Shown in pieces: positions 42,804-54,929 of a stretch of DNA of 64,000 nt. Below the pieces are notes generated by a model. The model did not search any database, was not told the origin of the DNA, and saw nothing but the letters and a program-made list of their open reading frames with translations. The translations under genes and the position numbers were made by a program. Position 1 is the stretch's first letter. Every line of letters starts with the position of its first letter. The stretch covers positions 29,913,678 through 29,977,677 of the forward strand of contig OW285238.1 in the NCBI GenBank assembly GCA_935421215.2, read 5' to 3'. Source of the DNA: Melolontha melolontha. Taxonomy: Eukaryota; Arthropoda; Insecta; Coleoptera; Scarabaeidae.

Positions 42804-44470
42804 GAGTGGACCAATTCGGAGCGAAAGCAGAGGCGTGACTAACGAATTGGTTCCCGCATGCGAAACATTATTAATATCTAGAGATATACTATCACGAACG
42901 GTGCTGTTATTATGTTATTAAGTAATATAATAAGTTATTATATTACTTAATACTACATATTTGTATTATATTTTGTTTATTTTAGTTCCAATTTAGAGTC
43001 GTATATTGTGTATTGTGCGTTCTATAGAACAGGAAAGTGTTTTCATTTATATGAATATGAATATTACCTATATTTCTCTCAACACTGCTCTATAGAAATT
43101 ATGTGTCACCAAATTTTTGCTGTTCCCTAGTTTTGATTTATTATAATTCCTACCTTTATCCGTCGTCTAAAGTTTAATATAAGCACTTATATAATAAAGT
43201 GTGTTTTTTATAGAGGTACATATAGAACTTTGAAATGGAATAAAACAAAGATGAATTTTTTAAATTGACATGAAATTTACTTAATTCGAAAGATAATCTT
43301 CAGGCATTATAATTTAAATATGACTTCTGGCATATGACCGCCACGGCTGGCTCGGACGTAGTCTAATCTGGAGGTCCAATTTTCGATGACTTTTTCCAAC
43401 ATTTGTGGCCGTATATCGGCAATAACGCGGCGAATGTTGTCCTGCAAGTGGTCAAACGTTTCGGGCTTATCGGCGTAGACTAGCGACTTCACATACTCGT
43501 ATCCCCAAAGAAAATTATCTAGCGGCGTTAAATCGCACGATCTTGGAGGCCAATTCACGGGTCAGAAACGTGAAACTATGCGGTTACCAAACGTTTCCTT
43601 CAATAAATCAATTGTGGCACGAGCTGTGTGACATGTTGAGCCGTCTTGTTGAAACCACAGCTCCTGCACATCATGGTTGTTCAATTGATGAACGAAAAAG
43701 TCAGTAATCATGGCTCTATAGCGGTGCACGATGGCGGATAGACTGATTCGGGTCTTCCTCTACGCTACGCTCTACAGCAGCAATGACTTCTTCTGTACGC
43801 ACTGTACGACGTCTCTGTGAATGCGTATTATCATTTAGAGTAAACGCGGTGCGAAAACGTTCCATAGTTAACTGAATTAATTGCTCTGATGGACGATTAT
43901 GTTGACCGTAAAATGGACGTAGTGCGCGATACGTATTTCGAACGTTGTTCAGGCGTCAGTCTATTCATGTTGAAATGCCAAACCAAACTAAACATAAATC
44001 ACTTGACAGCTGACAAAATGGCCGCCAGTTAAAAAAGTGTTGCCGACTTAAAGTTTTATACCTCTATAAGAAACACCCGTTATAAGTGCTTATATTAAAC
44101 TTTAGACGACGGATAAAGGTAGGAATTATAATAAATCAAAACTAGGGAACAGCAAAAATTTGTTGACACATAATTTCTATAAAGCAGTGTTGAGAGAAAT
44201 ATAGGTGATATTCATATTCATATAAATATAAAACACTTTCCTGTTCTATAGAATGCACAATACACAATACACGACTGTAAATTGGAACTAAAATAAACAA
44301 AATATAATACAAATATGTAGTATTAAATAATATAATAACTTATTATATTACTTAATAACATAATAAACAGCACCGTTCGTGATAGTATATCTCTAGATAT
44401 TAATAATGTTTCGCATGCGCGAACCAATTCATTAGTCACGCCTCTGCTTTCGCTCCGAATTGGTCCACTC
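42804..44470. mobile_element. Palindromic element with about 385-bp arms, interrupted by a mariner
   Basis: Left arm 42804-43190 (GAGTGGACCAATTCGGAGCG at the tip) and right arm 44085-44470 are inverted copies with TA at both outer borders. Without the mariner in the middle the element would be a near-perfect palindrome of roughly 780 bp with no coding capacity. It is a foldback-type MITE. Confidence 0.8.
43190..44084 (-). mobile_element. mariner-like transposon, internally deleted, at palindrome centre
   Basis: Ends share the GTGTTTCTTATAGAGGTA-type repeat. The leftward N-terminus near 43970 is frameshifted (MNRLTPEQR then YVSRTTSILR-type frame). Deletion removes the first catalytic block. 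The C-terminal part at 43307-43558 reads NWPPRSCDLTPLDNFLWGYE, then the tail RPQMLEKVIENWTSRLDYVR. About 890 bases instead of about 1.3 kb. Confidence 0.75.
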
Positions 44471-45215
44471 TAATTATAACACCGCCACTTAGGTAGGCAA
44501 GTACCGACGCCACTGCGGTGACTTTACTGAAATAAAAGTGCGTGTTATTTAGAAAAATGCTATCCGTTCGAATTACACCTGCACGTATTAGTAAATACCG
44601 AATCTCCCGAATCTCTCGCTTGTACAGAGCCGATCGAGAATGGCGGTGTTTAATTACAAGTAACTTGAGAATAAATACATTTTATTTGAAAAATTGGATT
44701 CATACCTGTGTAACCCATATTGTGAAATTTTGAGCGATAGGTGATGATGACGGGAATTCATTATCTTTAACTCCTTTTCACAGTTTTCTCTCCCAAACTT
44801 CCTAATTTAGCAGTATTTTTATATTAGGTATCCATATCCATAGCAACTTTATTCTCTTTTTTAATTCTCATGTAAACTTCTTGGTTTTCGTTAAATTTTT
44901 ACTTGCGTTAAAAATCTAATGCCTTAAGCCGATCGCTGACACATCTGGTTTATGTTACTTTATTCTAAGTATAATTCTTGAAATAAAATATGTGTAATGT
45001 AATAACATGTCTTTTATACCAGAGAAATTTGAGTACATACATCAATACGTTAAGCACGCATTACGCATTTGTTACAACATGTCTTTTGTTTGTTTGTTTG
45101 TTGTTATTATATTATTATTACTCACGCATTGGCCTACATTGGCCTACAACATTCGTCTAATATGTTGGATGAACATATTATAATAAAGATACAACGTTGT
45201 AGTACTAATACGGTA
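44471..45215. other. AT-rich region, no gene recognised
   Basis: Nothing supported. The small plus frame at 44542-44733 has no domain. Confidence 0.35.
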
Positions 45216-47550
45216 CAGTAGAATCTCACAAATTCGAACCGTCACAAATTCGAACCGTCCAGAAATTAGAACCGGCCATTTCAATGTATTGGACGCTCTG
45301 AAATTAGAACCTGTGGTTCTAATTTCTGGAAGTGTTTTTTTTTTTGTTTTTATTTCCACTAGCAAATATTTTTTTTTCTATGATTTTGAACTAAATAGGC
45401 GAAAAACCAAATTAAACGCTCTAAAATTAGAACTCTAATTTCTGTAAGTTCTAATTTTTTTATTTTTTTTGTATTTTCACTACAAATTATTTTTTTTCGC
45501 TCATTAAAGTAAAAATAAAACGGGGAATCACCGAGTTATTCGTGGTGTGTACAATTCGGTCATATGCGTGTGAAATTTGATATGCTTGTACAAATTTGGG
45601 TCAGTTGATGACTGAAGGTCAAAGTGAAGTGTTCATACGTGTGAAAGTTAAAAAAAAATGCCAAACAAATGTAAAAAAATACCTTATCTTTGGATACTAA
45701 GGTTAAAATATTAAAAAGACTTAATGAAGGCGTGAGTGGAAATCGTTTAGCTCAAGATTTTAATGTGACAAACTCTTCCATCAGCTACATAAAATCAAAA
45801 AAACAAGAAATAATGGATACAGTTACCAGCACCTATCAGGAAGCAAAAAAAAATCTTTACATAAGGCAGAATATGAGGAAATGGAAAAGCGCCTTTAGTG
45901 TGGTTAAGTGGTTTTTAAATAAACGTGAAAAGAAGAACACAGTGACAGGACCCGTATTAAAAGCAAAAGCTAAGTCAATTTTTAGTGAAGTGTACCCCGA
46001 TAAAGATGAAAACGCATTTACTGCAATTGATGGATGGTTTTCCAAATTTAAAACCCGTCATGGAATACGGTTTTTAAAAATTGGTGGTGAAATACTTTCG
46101 AGTGATGTTGGTGAGGTCACTCCATTTCTACACAGATTTCGTGCAAAAGTCGCGGAAATGGGGTTATTGGAAACACAAATCTATAATGCTGATGAAAGCG
46201 GATTATTTTTCCGTTGCCTTCAAGATAAAACATTTGTCGCTGCTTGTGAAAAAAGAGCCCAAGGATTTAAAATTCAAAAAGAACGCGTTTCAATTTTACT
46301 AGGCGCAAATTCTGATGGCTCACACAAATTAAAACCATTGGTTATTGGAAAAGCTAAAAAGCCAAGAAGCTTCAGAGGATTTGATAACCCACTTCATTAT
46401 GACTTTTCGAAAAATGCGTGGATGACTTCCCGGATTTTTCATGATTGGTTTCACAAGATATTTATCAAAGAAGTATGTTTAACCAATGCATATTTTAAGT
46501 TCCATATTTTTTAATTTTTTTTTTGTTCTACAGGTCATCCGATTATCTGAAGATAATAATTTGGCCCCAAAAGCTCTTCTGCTTGTAGATAACTGTTCCG
46601 CTCATGCACCAATTGATAAACTTCAAAGTGAGGATGGTAATATAATTGCATATTTCTTGCCGCCAAATGTAACAGCAGCTGTGCAGCCAATGGATCAAAA
46701 TCCTATTAAAATGACAAAACTTATTTACAGAAGTAAGTTGCTATCTCAATTAATTGGTGATGGTGGTGATATTGATAAGCTTTTGAAACGGCATTCAATC
46801 CGAGATGCAATAATATTGTTGAAACACGCATGGAATGAGGTACAACAGACAGTGTTAAAAAATTCTTGGTCCAAATTATTAAATTGGGACTCAGGCGATT
46901 ACGACAGCGATGGTGATTTGCCACTAGCACAATTGGCTCAACGAAATCAGGATTGCAATGAAGTTCTTCAAATAAATCTTGATCTTTTGAATGAAATTAT
47001 GCCAAACAATTCCGTAAATGTAAATGAAATCGAGGAATGGAATGAAGATGTGTTTACTGACGGATCTGATGCAGAGAATAGCGATGAGGAGGCTTCAGAT
47101 AGCAGCGACGTTGATATTATCGACATAACGCCAGCTATTCCTCATTTAAAAGTCCTTGAAGGCATCAATAATGTTAAAAAATGGTGCAAACCCAGTGATA
47201 TATTTTCCAGTAAACACATGTCTAACCTTTTGGACGTCCGTAACGATATCGTTGTATCCAGTTTAAATAAATCAAAAAAACAAACAAGTATTACTGATTT
47301 TATGTTAAAAACCAATTAAATACCTAATAATTAAAAAACTTTTTAAAGTTTTTCTATGAATTTAATATGTTCAATTAATTAAATGTTAATAAATAAAAAC
47401 TGTTTTGTGTTAAAATAAAGCTTACATAACTAGTTTTACATATTATAATTTTATCATTTTCTGTAAACAAAAAATGTCCAGAAATTCGAACTTTTCAGAA
47501 ATTCGAACTGCCCGGTGCACAAAGTGGTTCTAATTTGTGAGATTCTACTG
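45216..47550 (+). mobile_element. pogo/Tigger-like DNA transposon, near intact
   Basis: Inverted termini CAGTAGAATCTCACAAATTC (45216) and its complement ending at 47550, each beside TA, enclose one transposase gene. Subterminal repeats of the AATTCGAACC / AATTAGAACC type occur several times at both ends and are likely transposase binding sites. About 2.3 kb is the usual length for this superfamily. Confidence 0.88.
45690..47319 (+). CDS. pogo-like transposase (CENP-B/DDE_1 type) with 61-bp intron-like interval
   Basis: The N-terminus has a psq-type HTH (DTKVKILKRLNEGVSGNRLA), then a CENP-B HTH region (GPVLKAKAKSIFSEVY, GWFSKFKTRHGI). The DDE_1 domain has NADESGLFF (first Asp), LLLVDNCSAH (second) and VTAAVQPMDQNPIK (third), then an acidic tail. 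A GT...TACAG interval at 46473-46533 removes an apparent stop; exon lengths are 261 and 261 codons. A likely native ATG at 45658 (MPNKCKK) is one base out of phase at an A-run near 45674-45680, so this copy may be a single-indel mutant, or translation may start further in. Otherwise no breaks. Confidence 0.85.
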
Positions 47551-47676
47551 TATTCGCCAACATATACAGAACTGAATTTCACGCACGGCTGCTTATCGAC
47601 GTATTATTGTATCAGCGTTATGTGTTCGTACTCGTAGAAGCGCAAAGAACATTGTATTGTTAGGTCAGAGTTGAAA

Positions 47677-48600
47677 ATGGTTCTCACGACGGAGGAAAAA
47701 CTGTTTATTGTGAAGCATTATTTTCGCTCGTACGGAAACGGCTATCAGGGTGGTCCTAGTTTGACGTTAGCAGCTGAACAACACCACGAACAATTTCATA
47801 AAGCGGCACCAAGCAACGGAGTTATGAAATATTGTTAAGAAATTTCGACATACTGGCAGTGTATTGCGCCAAGGGAAGAGAAGGTCTCGTAAACCAGTAA
47901 CTGTGACACCAAATGAGAATGCTGGACGTGTCATCAATCAGGTTTTAGAGTCACATGAGAGAAGTCTTCCACGAACGTCCTTGAAATTGAATATCAGCAA
48001 TACGTCGCTTCGGCGATTGTTTAAAGACGTAGGTGGATTTCCGTACCGAATTCAGGTTGGACAACGATTGACAAACCAAGATATGCATGCTAGGGTTGGG
48101 TATTGTGGACGTTATCATCTAGAAACAGCTACATAATGAGCGTATGACGTTATGCTGTGCACTGTCAGCACACGGTGTGCTTAGTCCGTATTTCATTGAA
48201 GATGATAATATATCTCTTACTATTTCCCAGGAACGTTATAGGAACTTGGTGCTCGGGCCATTTATTCGGGATATCAGAAGGTTTTGTCATGGCAGAATTA
48301 TCCAGATGAAAAAGTGGTTTCAATAGGACGGGGCGACGAGTCACACCGCTCATCAGTCTATCTCAAAACTGCAGAAAATTTTTCAAGGACGAATCATATC
48401 CCGCCTATCTATGGGGAATGTTAAATGAGAAAATGTTCAGCTGTACAGACCCACCCAGAACTGTGCATGCATTACGTGAGAAGGTCATTTCGTTTTTCAG
48501 GAATCTGTAGCAACCTGTGTTCGTGAATATGTTTGAAAATCTGCGTGACCATTATGAACAGTGTCTACAGCGTAATTGCCACATTTTTAACATGTAGACT
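47677..48600 (+). pseudogene. mariner-like transposase, degenerate
   Basis: Starts MVLTTEEKLFIVKHYFRSYG (HTH). Then 47864-48136 has TPNENAGRVINQVLESHERS and TSLKLNISNTSLRRLFKDVG, followed after a loss of the first catalytic block by SPYFIEDDNISLTISQERYR and, past an in-frame stop, DGATSHTAHQSISKL with the second Asp. Several stops and a deletion of DDE sequence. Confidence 0.75.
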
Positions 48601-49320
48601 ACAGAAATAAAAATGTATAAGTAATGTACGTATTGCACCAGTACTGTATATTTTGGCGCGTACTGTATATACTTTGTTATTTTTACACATCGAATATTTA
48701 TTTGATATATTAAACGATTTATATTCTAAGAAGCGGTTGAGATCATCCTTAAGTTGTGGTAATGTATTTTATGCAATATGGTAAGTTATTATACAGTTCG
48801 TAATCAGTGAATTTGATTTGCGGAGTAATGATAACAAGTAATTTGTATTTGTTGATTCCTAATTATAATAATATTTCCGCGCATACTGTTTCACTTCAAT
48901 TACTCCTTTGATTTATCTGCGAGTTTCAGTGGTTACCAAAATAATACTGTAAAAGAAAATATTTTTGTTTATTAAACAAGACATTTTGTCTATCAGCATT
49001 ATACACTGACAAGTCTAGAGCAAGCTTAATCACGAGACTGCATGTCTGAATAGCAATTCTCACACAAATGTGTACTTCTATTGTGTTCTGCACAGGTGAT
49101 TTTTAATAATATCTTAGGTGTTATTAAAAATGTTTTTCTACTCCCGATTTTAACACATTGATAGAACTGCGTCAGGTTTTCTAAAACCGGTGCGTGAAGT
49201 ACAATGTTATACTTATGGGATTTATTTCACAAAAGCTAATACACTTTTTGACACGGGTGAAAATTTCATAACGCTAAGAAATAAGTAATTAAACTTCTAG
49301 TTTCAAAAATTCTTTTATTG
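48601..49320. other. Unassigned region with dispersed hairpin repeat
   Basis: 49085-49135 contains TTTTTAATAATATCTTAGGT and TATTAAAAATG forming a hairpin related to the two repeats beside the endogenous virus. No gene recognised. Confidence 0.5.
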
Positions 49321-49324
49321 TAAA

Positions 49325-49371
49325 TACCACTACAATATTGTTTCGCCATACAATGGCTTCATCAGGTGGAT
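49325..49371 (-). ncRNA. Hammerhead ribozyme motif at the PLE 3' side
   Basis: Minus strand: core CTGATGA (complement of 49359-49365), stem II GCCAT/ATGGC, GAAA, stem III ACA/TGT around ATAT, cleavage A, stem I CCAC/GTGG. Every conserved hammerhead position is present; this is the best of the set. Confidence 0.85.
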
Positions 49372-49439
49372 GAAATACTGAATATGTACAATACAAGTAT
49401 GAATATTTATTTGAAAATTATTGGGGAAATGGTGGTGGA

Positions 49440-51560
49440 AAATTTTTTACAATCTTAAATTTAATAAAGGGGAGTTGTTTAAATCTAAGTTTTCTAACAG
49501 GTTAAGTTTTTTACTTTTTTCTTGAATGTGTAAAATTTTGAAATCTATATTAAATCTGTGATTGATATCTATACAATGACTTGCGAAAGTTGAATCTGTT
49601 TTCTTTTCTTTATGGCTTCTCTCGTGTTCTTTCATCCTTATTTTGAATGTCCTCCCCGTTTGTCCTATGTATACCTTATTACAATCTTCGCATGTTAACT
49701 TATATACACCAGAGTTTGATTCTTTGTCTATTTTATCTTTGTTGTTTTGAATAATGTTCTGTATAGTATTGTCTGTTTTAAATGATATATGTTCGTTATT
49801 GGTTTTTTAATGAAAGTACCAATTTTGTCCGAAATTTTTCCTAAGTAAGTGATTGAATTATAGGAATTAATTATCTTGTATTTTAATTTTGGATAAACTA
49901 AGGAAAGGGTTTTAGATTTTTGTTGGCTATTAAGGATGTTATTGACAATATTTATAGAGTAACCATTGTTTAATGCTATTGTGTATATTCTATTAAGTTC
50001 AAGGTCGAAATTACTTTTACTCATAGGTTCATGAATTAATCTATATACCATTGATTGGTATGCTGATAATTTGTGTGTTATAGGATGAAAAGAATTTACG
50101 TGTATTGTGGTATCTGTATGTGTTGGTTTATGGTATATAGCGAACTCGTGTTTATTAGTTTTGTATGATATGGTTAAATCTAGAAAATTAATGCTTTTAT
50201 TTATTTCTGTTTCTATAGTAAAATTTATTATGGGGTGAATAGTGTTGATATAATTATGTAAAGTTTTTAATTGTCTATCTGAACCGTTAAAGCAAATTAA
50301 TATGTCATCAACATACCTAACCAATAAACCAATATACACAATTACCAAACAAGGGATGTGTACTAATTATAGTTTCTAAATTATTCATGAAAATTTCCGC
50401 TAATAAGGGGCTTAGTGGGTTTCCCATTGCTAGACCCTCTTGTTTGTTTATAAAATTTCTTTTTAAATTGAAAATAATTTTGTTCCAACACGTTTCTAAG
50501 AGCTGTAAAATTTCGGTCTTTGTGACAATGTTCGTGTTTCTACGTTCTAGTTGTAAAGTAATTAAACCTATTACCTCCTGGGGTGGGATACTAGTGAACA
50601 AATTCGAGACATCAAAAGAAATGAGTTTACATTTGTTTGGTAATTGCAAGTTTGAAATGTTGTTAATTAATTCCTGGGAATTTTTAACGGAGAACTTAGA
50701 TTTGAATTTAGTGTGTGTAAGAATTAAATCTATTAAGTGTTTGGACACATTTCTACAAGGTACTTTTACGTACGATACTACTAGTTATATAGGTGTATTG
50801 TCTTTATGTAGTTTAATTAAACCGTATAATTTGGGAGGTAGGGGATTCATAGTGGTTAATATACGTTTTTGAGTGTTATTAAAAAGAGAACCTGATTTTT
50901 CTAGAGTTTGTTTAATCTGTTTTTGAATTTCGTTAGTAGGATCAGATTTAAGTTTTATGAATGAATTATTATCGAGGAATTCATGAACTTTATGTATGTA
51001 GTTTGATTCCGGAATTGCTATAACTGTATTTCCTTAATCAGTTTTTGTAAATATAATATTGTTATTAGTCGCTTTCTGTTTAATATTTAATTATTTTATT
51101 TTCAATATTAAAATGCTTAGTAGTACGGTAATTTTCTAGAATATGTTTAGCTGCATATTTATTTCCCTGGTTATCCTTTTGCTTATTTAAGGCTAAATCT
51201 GTTTCTACTGCTAAGATTTCTAAGTGTTTATTATTAATGTTAGGGGTTAAGTTATATTTGAAACCTTTAGATAAAAGATTAATTTCGTCGGTTTTGATTT
51301 CTACATCTGTAAGGTTTTTAAATTGTTCATAAAAATGAATATTTTGATTTATGTTAACTAAAGGAATCGGCATTGTGCTATGCTTTTTACAGGAAATAAG
51401 TTTATCTAGTTTACTATTTTGAATTAAGTATTTTTTGTGAATTATAAGATTAATTTTATCATGGATCGCATTATACAAAAGATCAAACTCTAAATTATAA
51501 CGTTTAAAAGTTAACTGTGAATGTAATACCTTAAGATATATTGACAACGTGTCTCGTTTG
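49440..51560 (-). pseudogene. Penelope-like element, near full length, frameshifted
   Basis: Reading leftward: 51080-51547 N-terminal region (FKRYNLEFDLLYNAIHDKIN); about 51000-50800 fingers in broken frames; 50317-50748 RT with LISFDVSNLFTSIPPQEVIG (motif A) and GLAMGNPLSPLLAEIFMNNL (motif B); 49728-50348 starting LVRYVDDILICFNGS (YVDD), HPTHKLSAYQ-type connector and TYLGKISDKIGTFIKK; 49447-49635 endonuclease end KEHERSHKEKKTDSTFASHC. The GIY-YIG start (SGVYKLTCEDCN-like) lies near 49640-49715 in another frame. Three or more indels inactivate it. Confidence 0.87.
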
Positions 51561-51863
51561 TTGAATATTTTTCAATTCTTCCTTTATCCATGTTCTTTCC
51601 CCTATCTCGATTGCTTTAAGTGCTGCTTTACTATTGTTTTTGGTCTTGAGTTTTATGTATTTAGGTGTGACACTATGTTTCTTGCACTGGTGTAGGAACC
51701 AAATTCACAGATATCTGTACTTTAGTAACAAATTTTTAATGATGTGATGACGTTTCGCATCATTAAAAATTTGTCAATGTGTTAAACTTAGACAATCTCG
51801 CCTTTTTGTATAATTTGCGATAATAATGCAATGGGATACAGAAAGATCGTCTACTCCACCACA
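51561..51863. other. Short unassigned interval
   Basis: Probably the PLE 5' part and a short inverted stretch TTTTTAATGATG / CATCATTAAAAAT around 51735-51770. No gene. Confidence 0.4.
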
Positions 51864-53500
51864 TACGAGGGACACTTTTATATTTTTATAATCGACCACT
51901 AGATGTATGTAATCACTACATTCTTAAAGTTTGACATTTGTCAATGAGAAATCAGCGACACCTTAGAAATTGAGTCAGTAGCTTGTTGACAGTGACAGTT
52001 TTAAGACAGTGAGTTTGTGAAAGAATGGAGATTACTAGTGAAGGTTTTCGTTGGATGATTTTTTACGATTATAAAAAAGGCCTAACTCCACAAGAATGCA
52101 TTATATCGCTTCGGTCAACTTTTGGTAATGAAGCACCATCAGAGAAGATACTTTACAATTGGTTTGCAGAATTTCGTCATGATCATACCTCAGTGAGTGA
52201 TGAATCACGTAAAAGTTCACAAAAAACTGTTGTGATTCCAAAACACATCGATGCTGTGCGGAAAATGATAGAACACGATCGACATGTGATTTACAGTGAG
52301 GTAGAGGTATCTCTTGGCATATCGCATATTCGATTTTACATGAACATTTATTTGTAAAAAAAATATGTTCCAGATGGATTCCACATAACTTGACCGAAGC
52401 ACAGAAAGCACCTCGTGTCAATTGGTATGAAGAGACGCGCAAAGAAGTCGACGTAGGAACCGCAAAATCCGTATATAACATCGTCATAGGTGACGAAACA
52501 TGGATATATGCGTATGAGCCGGAAACCAAGCATTATTTCAACATTTTTCTCCTTGAAATAGTCAAATGTTAGACGTGCTGTATGGGAACTTGCATTGTCG
52601 TGATGAAGAATAATGCAACGTTTTCGGTTGTTCTTCCTGATTTCGTTGACAAACTTTTGACAAACAAATTACTGTATATCATTTAGCGTTAACAGTTTTT
52701 CAATCCTCTAAAGGAATTGTTTGCGATGTGTCCTGTACAGCTGAAGAAACAAGCGATCATTTTCTTGGTGCTCCTTGCACGAACAACTTTTGTGGGGCAC
52801 CGTTTCTCTTGGAACACCCATACAGTAGATTGTTACTTGGTTTCCGGCTCGTGCGCATATATCTATGTTTCGTCACCTGTGACGATGTTGTATACGGATT
52901 TTGCGGTTTCTACGTCAAATTTATTGCGCGTCTCTTTACACCAATTGACACGAGCTGCTTTCTGTGCTTCGGTCAAGTTATGTGGAATCCATGTGTAACA
53001 TATTTTTTTAGAAATAAATGTTCATGTAAAATCAATAAATTGCAGTCTGCGATATGCCAAGAGATGCCTCTACCTCATTGTAAGTCACATGTCAATCGTG
53101 TTCTATCATTTTTTGGAATCACAACAGTTTTTGGTCGACCTTTACGTGATTCGTAACTCACTGAGGCACGACCATGACGAAATTGTGCAAACCAATCGTA
53201 AACTGTCTTCTCTGATGGTGCTTCATTACCAAAAGTTAACCGAAGCGATATAATGCATTATTGTGGAGTTGGGCCTTTTTTATAATCGTAAAAAATCATC
53301 CAACGAAAGCCTTTACGAGTAATCTCCATTATTTTACAAAGTCACTGTCTTAAAACTGTCACTGTCAACAAACTACTGACTCAATTTCTAAGCTATCGCG
53401 GATTTCTCATTGACAAATGTCAAACTTTAAGAATATAGTGATTACATATGTCAAAATTACCATCTAGTGGTCTATTGTAAAAATATAAAAGGGGTCCCTT
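51864..53500. mobile_element. Two mariner copies fused head to head
   Basis: The left part (51864-52535) is a rightward copy: TIR TACGAGGGACACTTTTATAT, ATG 52025, MEITSEGFRWMIFYDYKKGL, then VIGDETWIYAYEPETKH (first Asp). At about 52536 the sequence switches to the opposite strand of the same family, and 52536-53500 is a leftward copy ending in the inverted TIR. Both are mutated. Arms are about 665 bp with a 300-bp single-copy middle. Family as at 7718-8971. Confidence 0.82.
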
Positions 53501-54900
53501 GCAGTTGAAACTCGGGCACATTTACTAATACTAAAACAGAGCGAGGGCTGGAAGAGTTCATCTGTAGCTGAGGGATGTATACAAAACTCAGCAAATAAAA
53601 AGAATGACATTTCAGACAGAATTTTGTCAATTCAAAATTCAAATATTAACGTTGTGAAAAAATCTTCAGGTGAGGCAACAAATTGAACGATTTCTGTTAA
53701 TAATTATTATTATTATAAAGAAAATTCATAATTTAATTTAATCGGTTTTTCGTTTATTAATATTTATTTTTAATCGTATGGTCGTAGAAAAAGTATAGTT
53801 TGCAAGACTTGTGTGAAATTTTTTTTACCCTCGCATAGTTGCTCCATTCGCTTCGCTCGTTTCGCAAACTCCACGTTTGTGTAAAAAAATCTACTTTACG
53901 CATTTGACATACAATATACTATTGTTTCATACTAATAATGAGGGTTTACCCACACAAATATGTTTCAAATTGTTTCTATTATTCTGTATTTCTAACAAAA
54001 AATATTGTATCAAAGCAACTTCAACATCTTTAAATAACAAATATGATGCGAATATTAACAATACCCAAGTGATTAGAATGAAATCATTAATTATTCAAAC
54101 GGAGATAGTTGGTGTAGTGAATACAGAAAATTTACCTTGCGGTGAATTCTATTATTGTAGCCTGTTTTGTTTTCGGCACAGCACTAGCTAAAACCACATG
54201 CAAATACTTGTTATTATTATTTCAGACTAGTTTAACACACCTTAAAATCAATTTTCCCATACTGATATTTATAAATTTGGAATTTTGGTTTGGAAAATTG
54301 ATTCTAAGATATGTTGAAGTAAGATGAACTAATAATTATAATTAAATAGGCAGTTTTTATATATCTTCTAGTTTAAAATACATAAAAATTTAAAATTTAT
54401 ATATTTTCTTGTACAGTCTGTTCCAGGATTGTTGTTACAACAGGTGCGATGGATTAAAAATTTTTGAATTTTATTTTAAGATTTTGTAATTAAGACCTGC
54501 TTGAGAATCTTTAAGTAGTAATGTACTCTTTCTGTTGATGGTACGGCAAAATGATGTTGATGGTACTAGAAAAAGTTGTTCAGAAACATAAGTTATGGCC
54601 CTAAACAAAATTTCTGGACTACTAAGTACCTACTTTAATTAAATCGTATTAAAAAAAATATTTATTAAACATTTTCTTTGTAGAAGATTGAACTAAGCCA
54701 ATAGTATTTACTACAAATTTAATGTACAAAACGTAATAATTACATAGAAAGAAAATGTTTAATAAATAATTTTTGCTTGTTTAATCTTTAATGACGGTTT
54801 AATGTAGGTAGATCTTCCTGCAATTTTATTCAGGGTTATAATTTCTCATTCTGAACAACTTTTCTGAGTAAAATTTTATCTATCAACAGAAAGGCTACTT
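53501..54900. other. AT-rich region, no gene recognised
   Basis: No domain is detectable in the short frames at 53877-54327. 53500-53700 is moderately less AT-rich and unassigned. Confidence 0.35.
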
Positions 54901-54929
54901 TTATATATAATATTATTGATGATCGGTTT

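Noticed and set aside
54142..54327. Small hydrophobic plus-strand ORF
   Set aside because: No supporting signal or homology pattern; length is within chance for AT-rich DNA.
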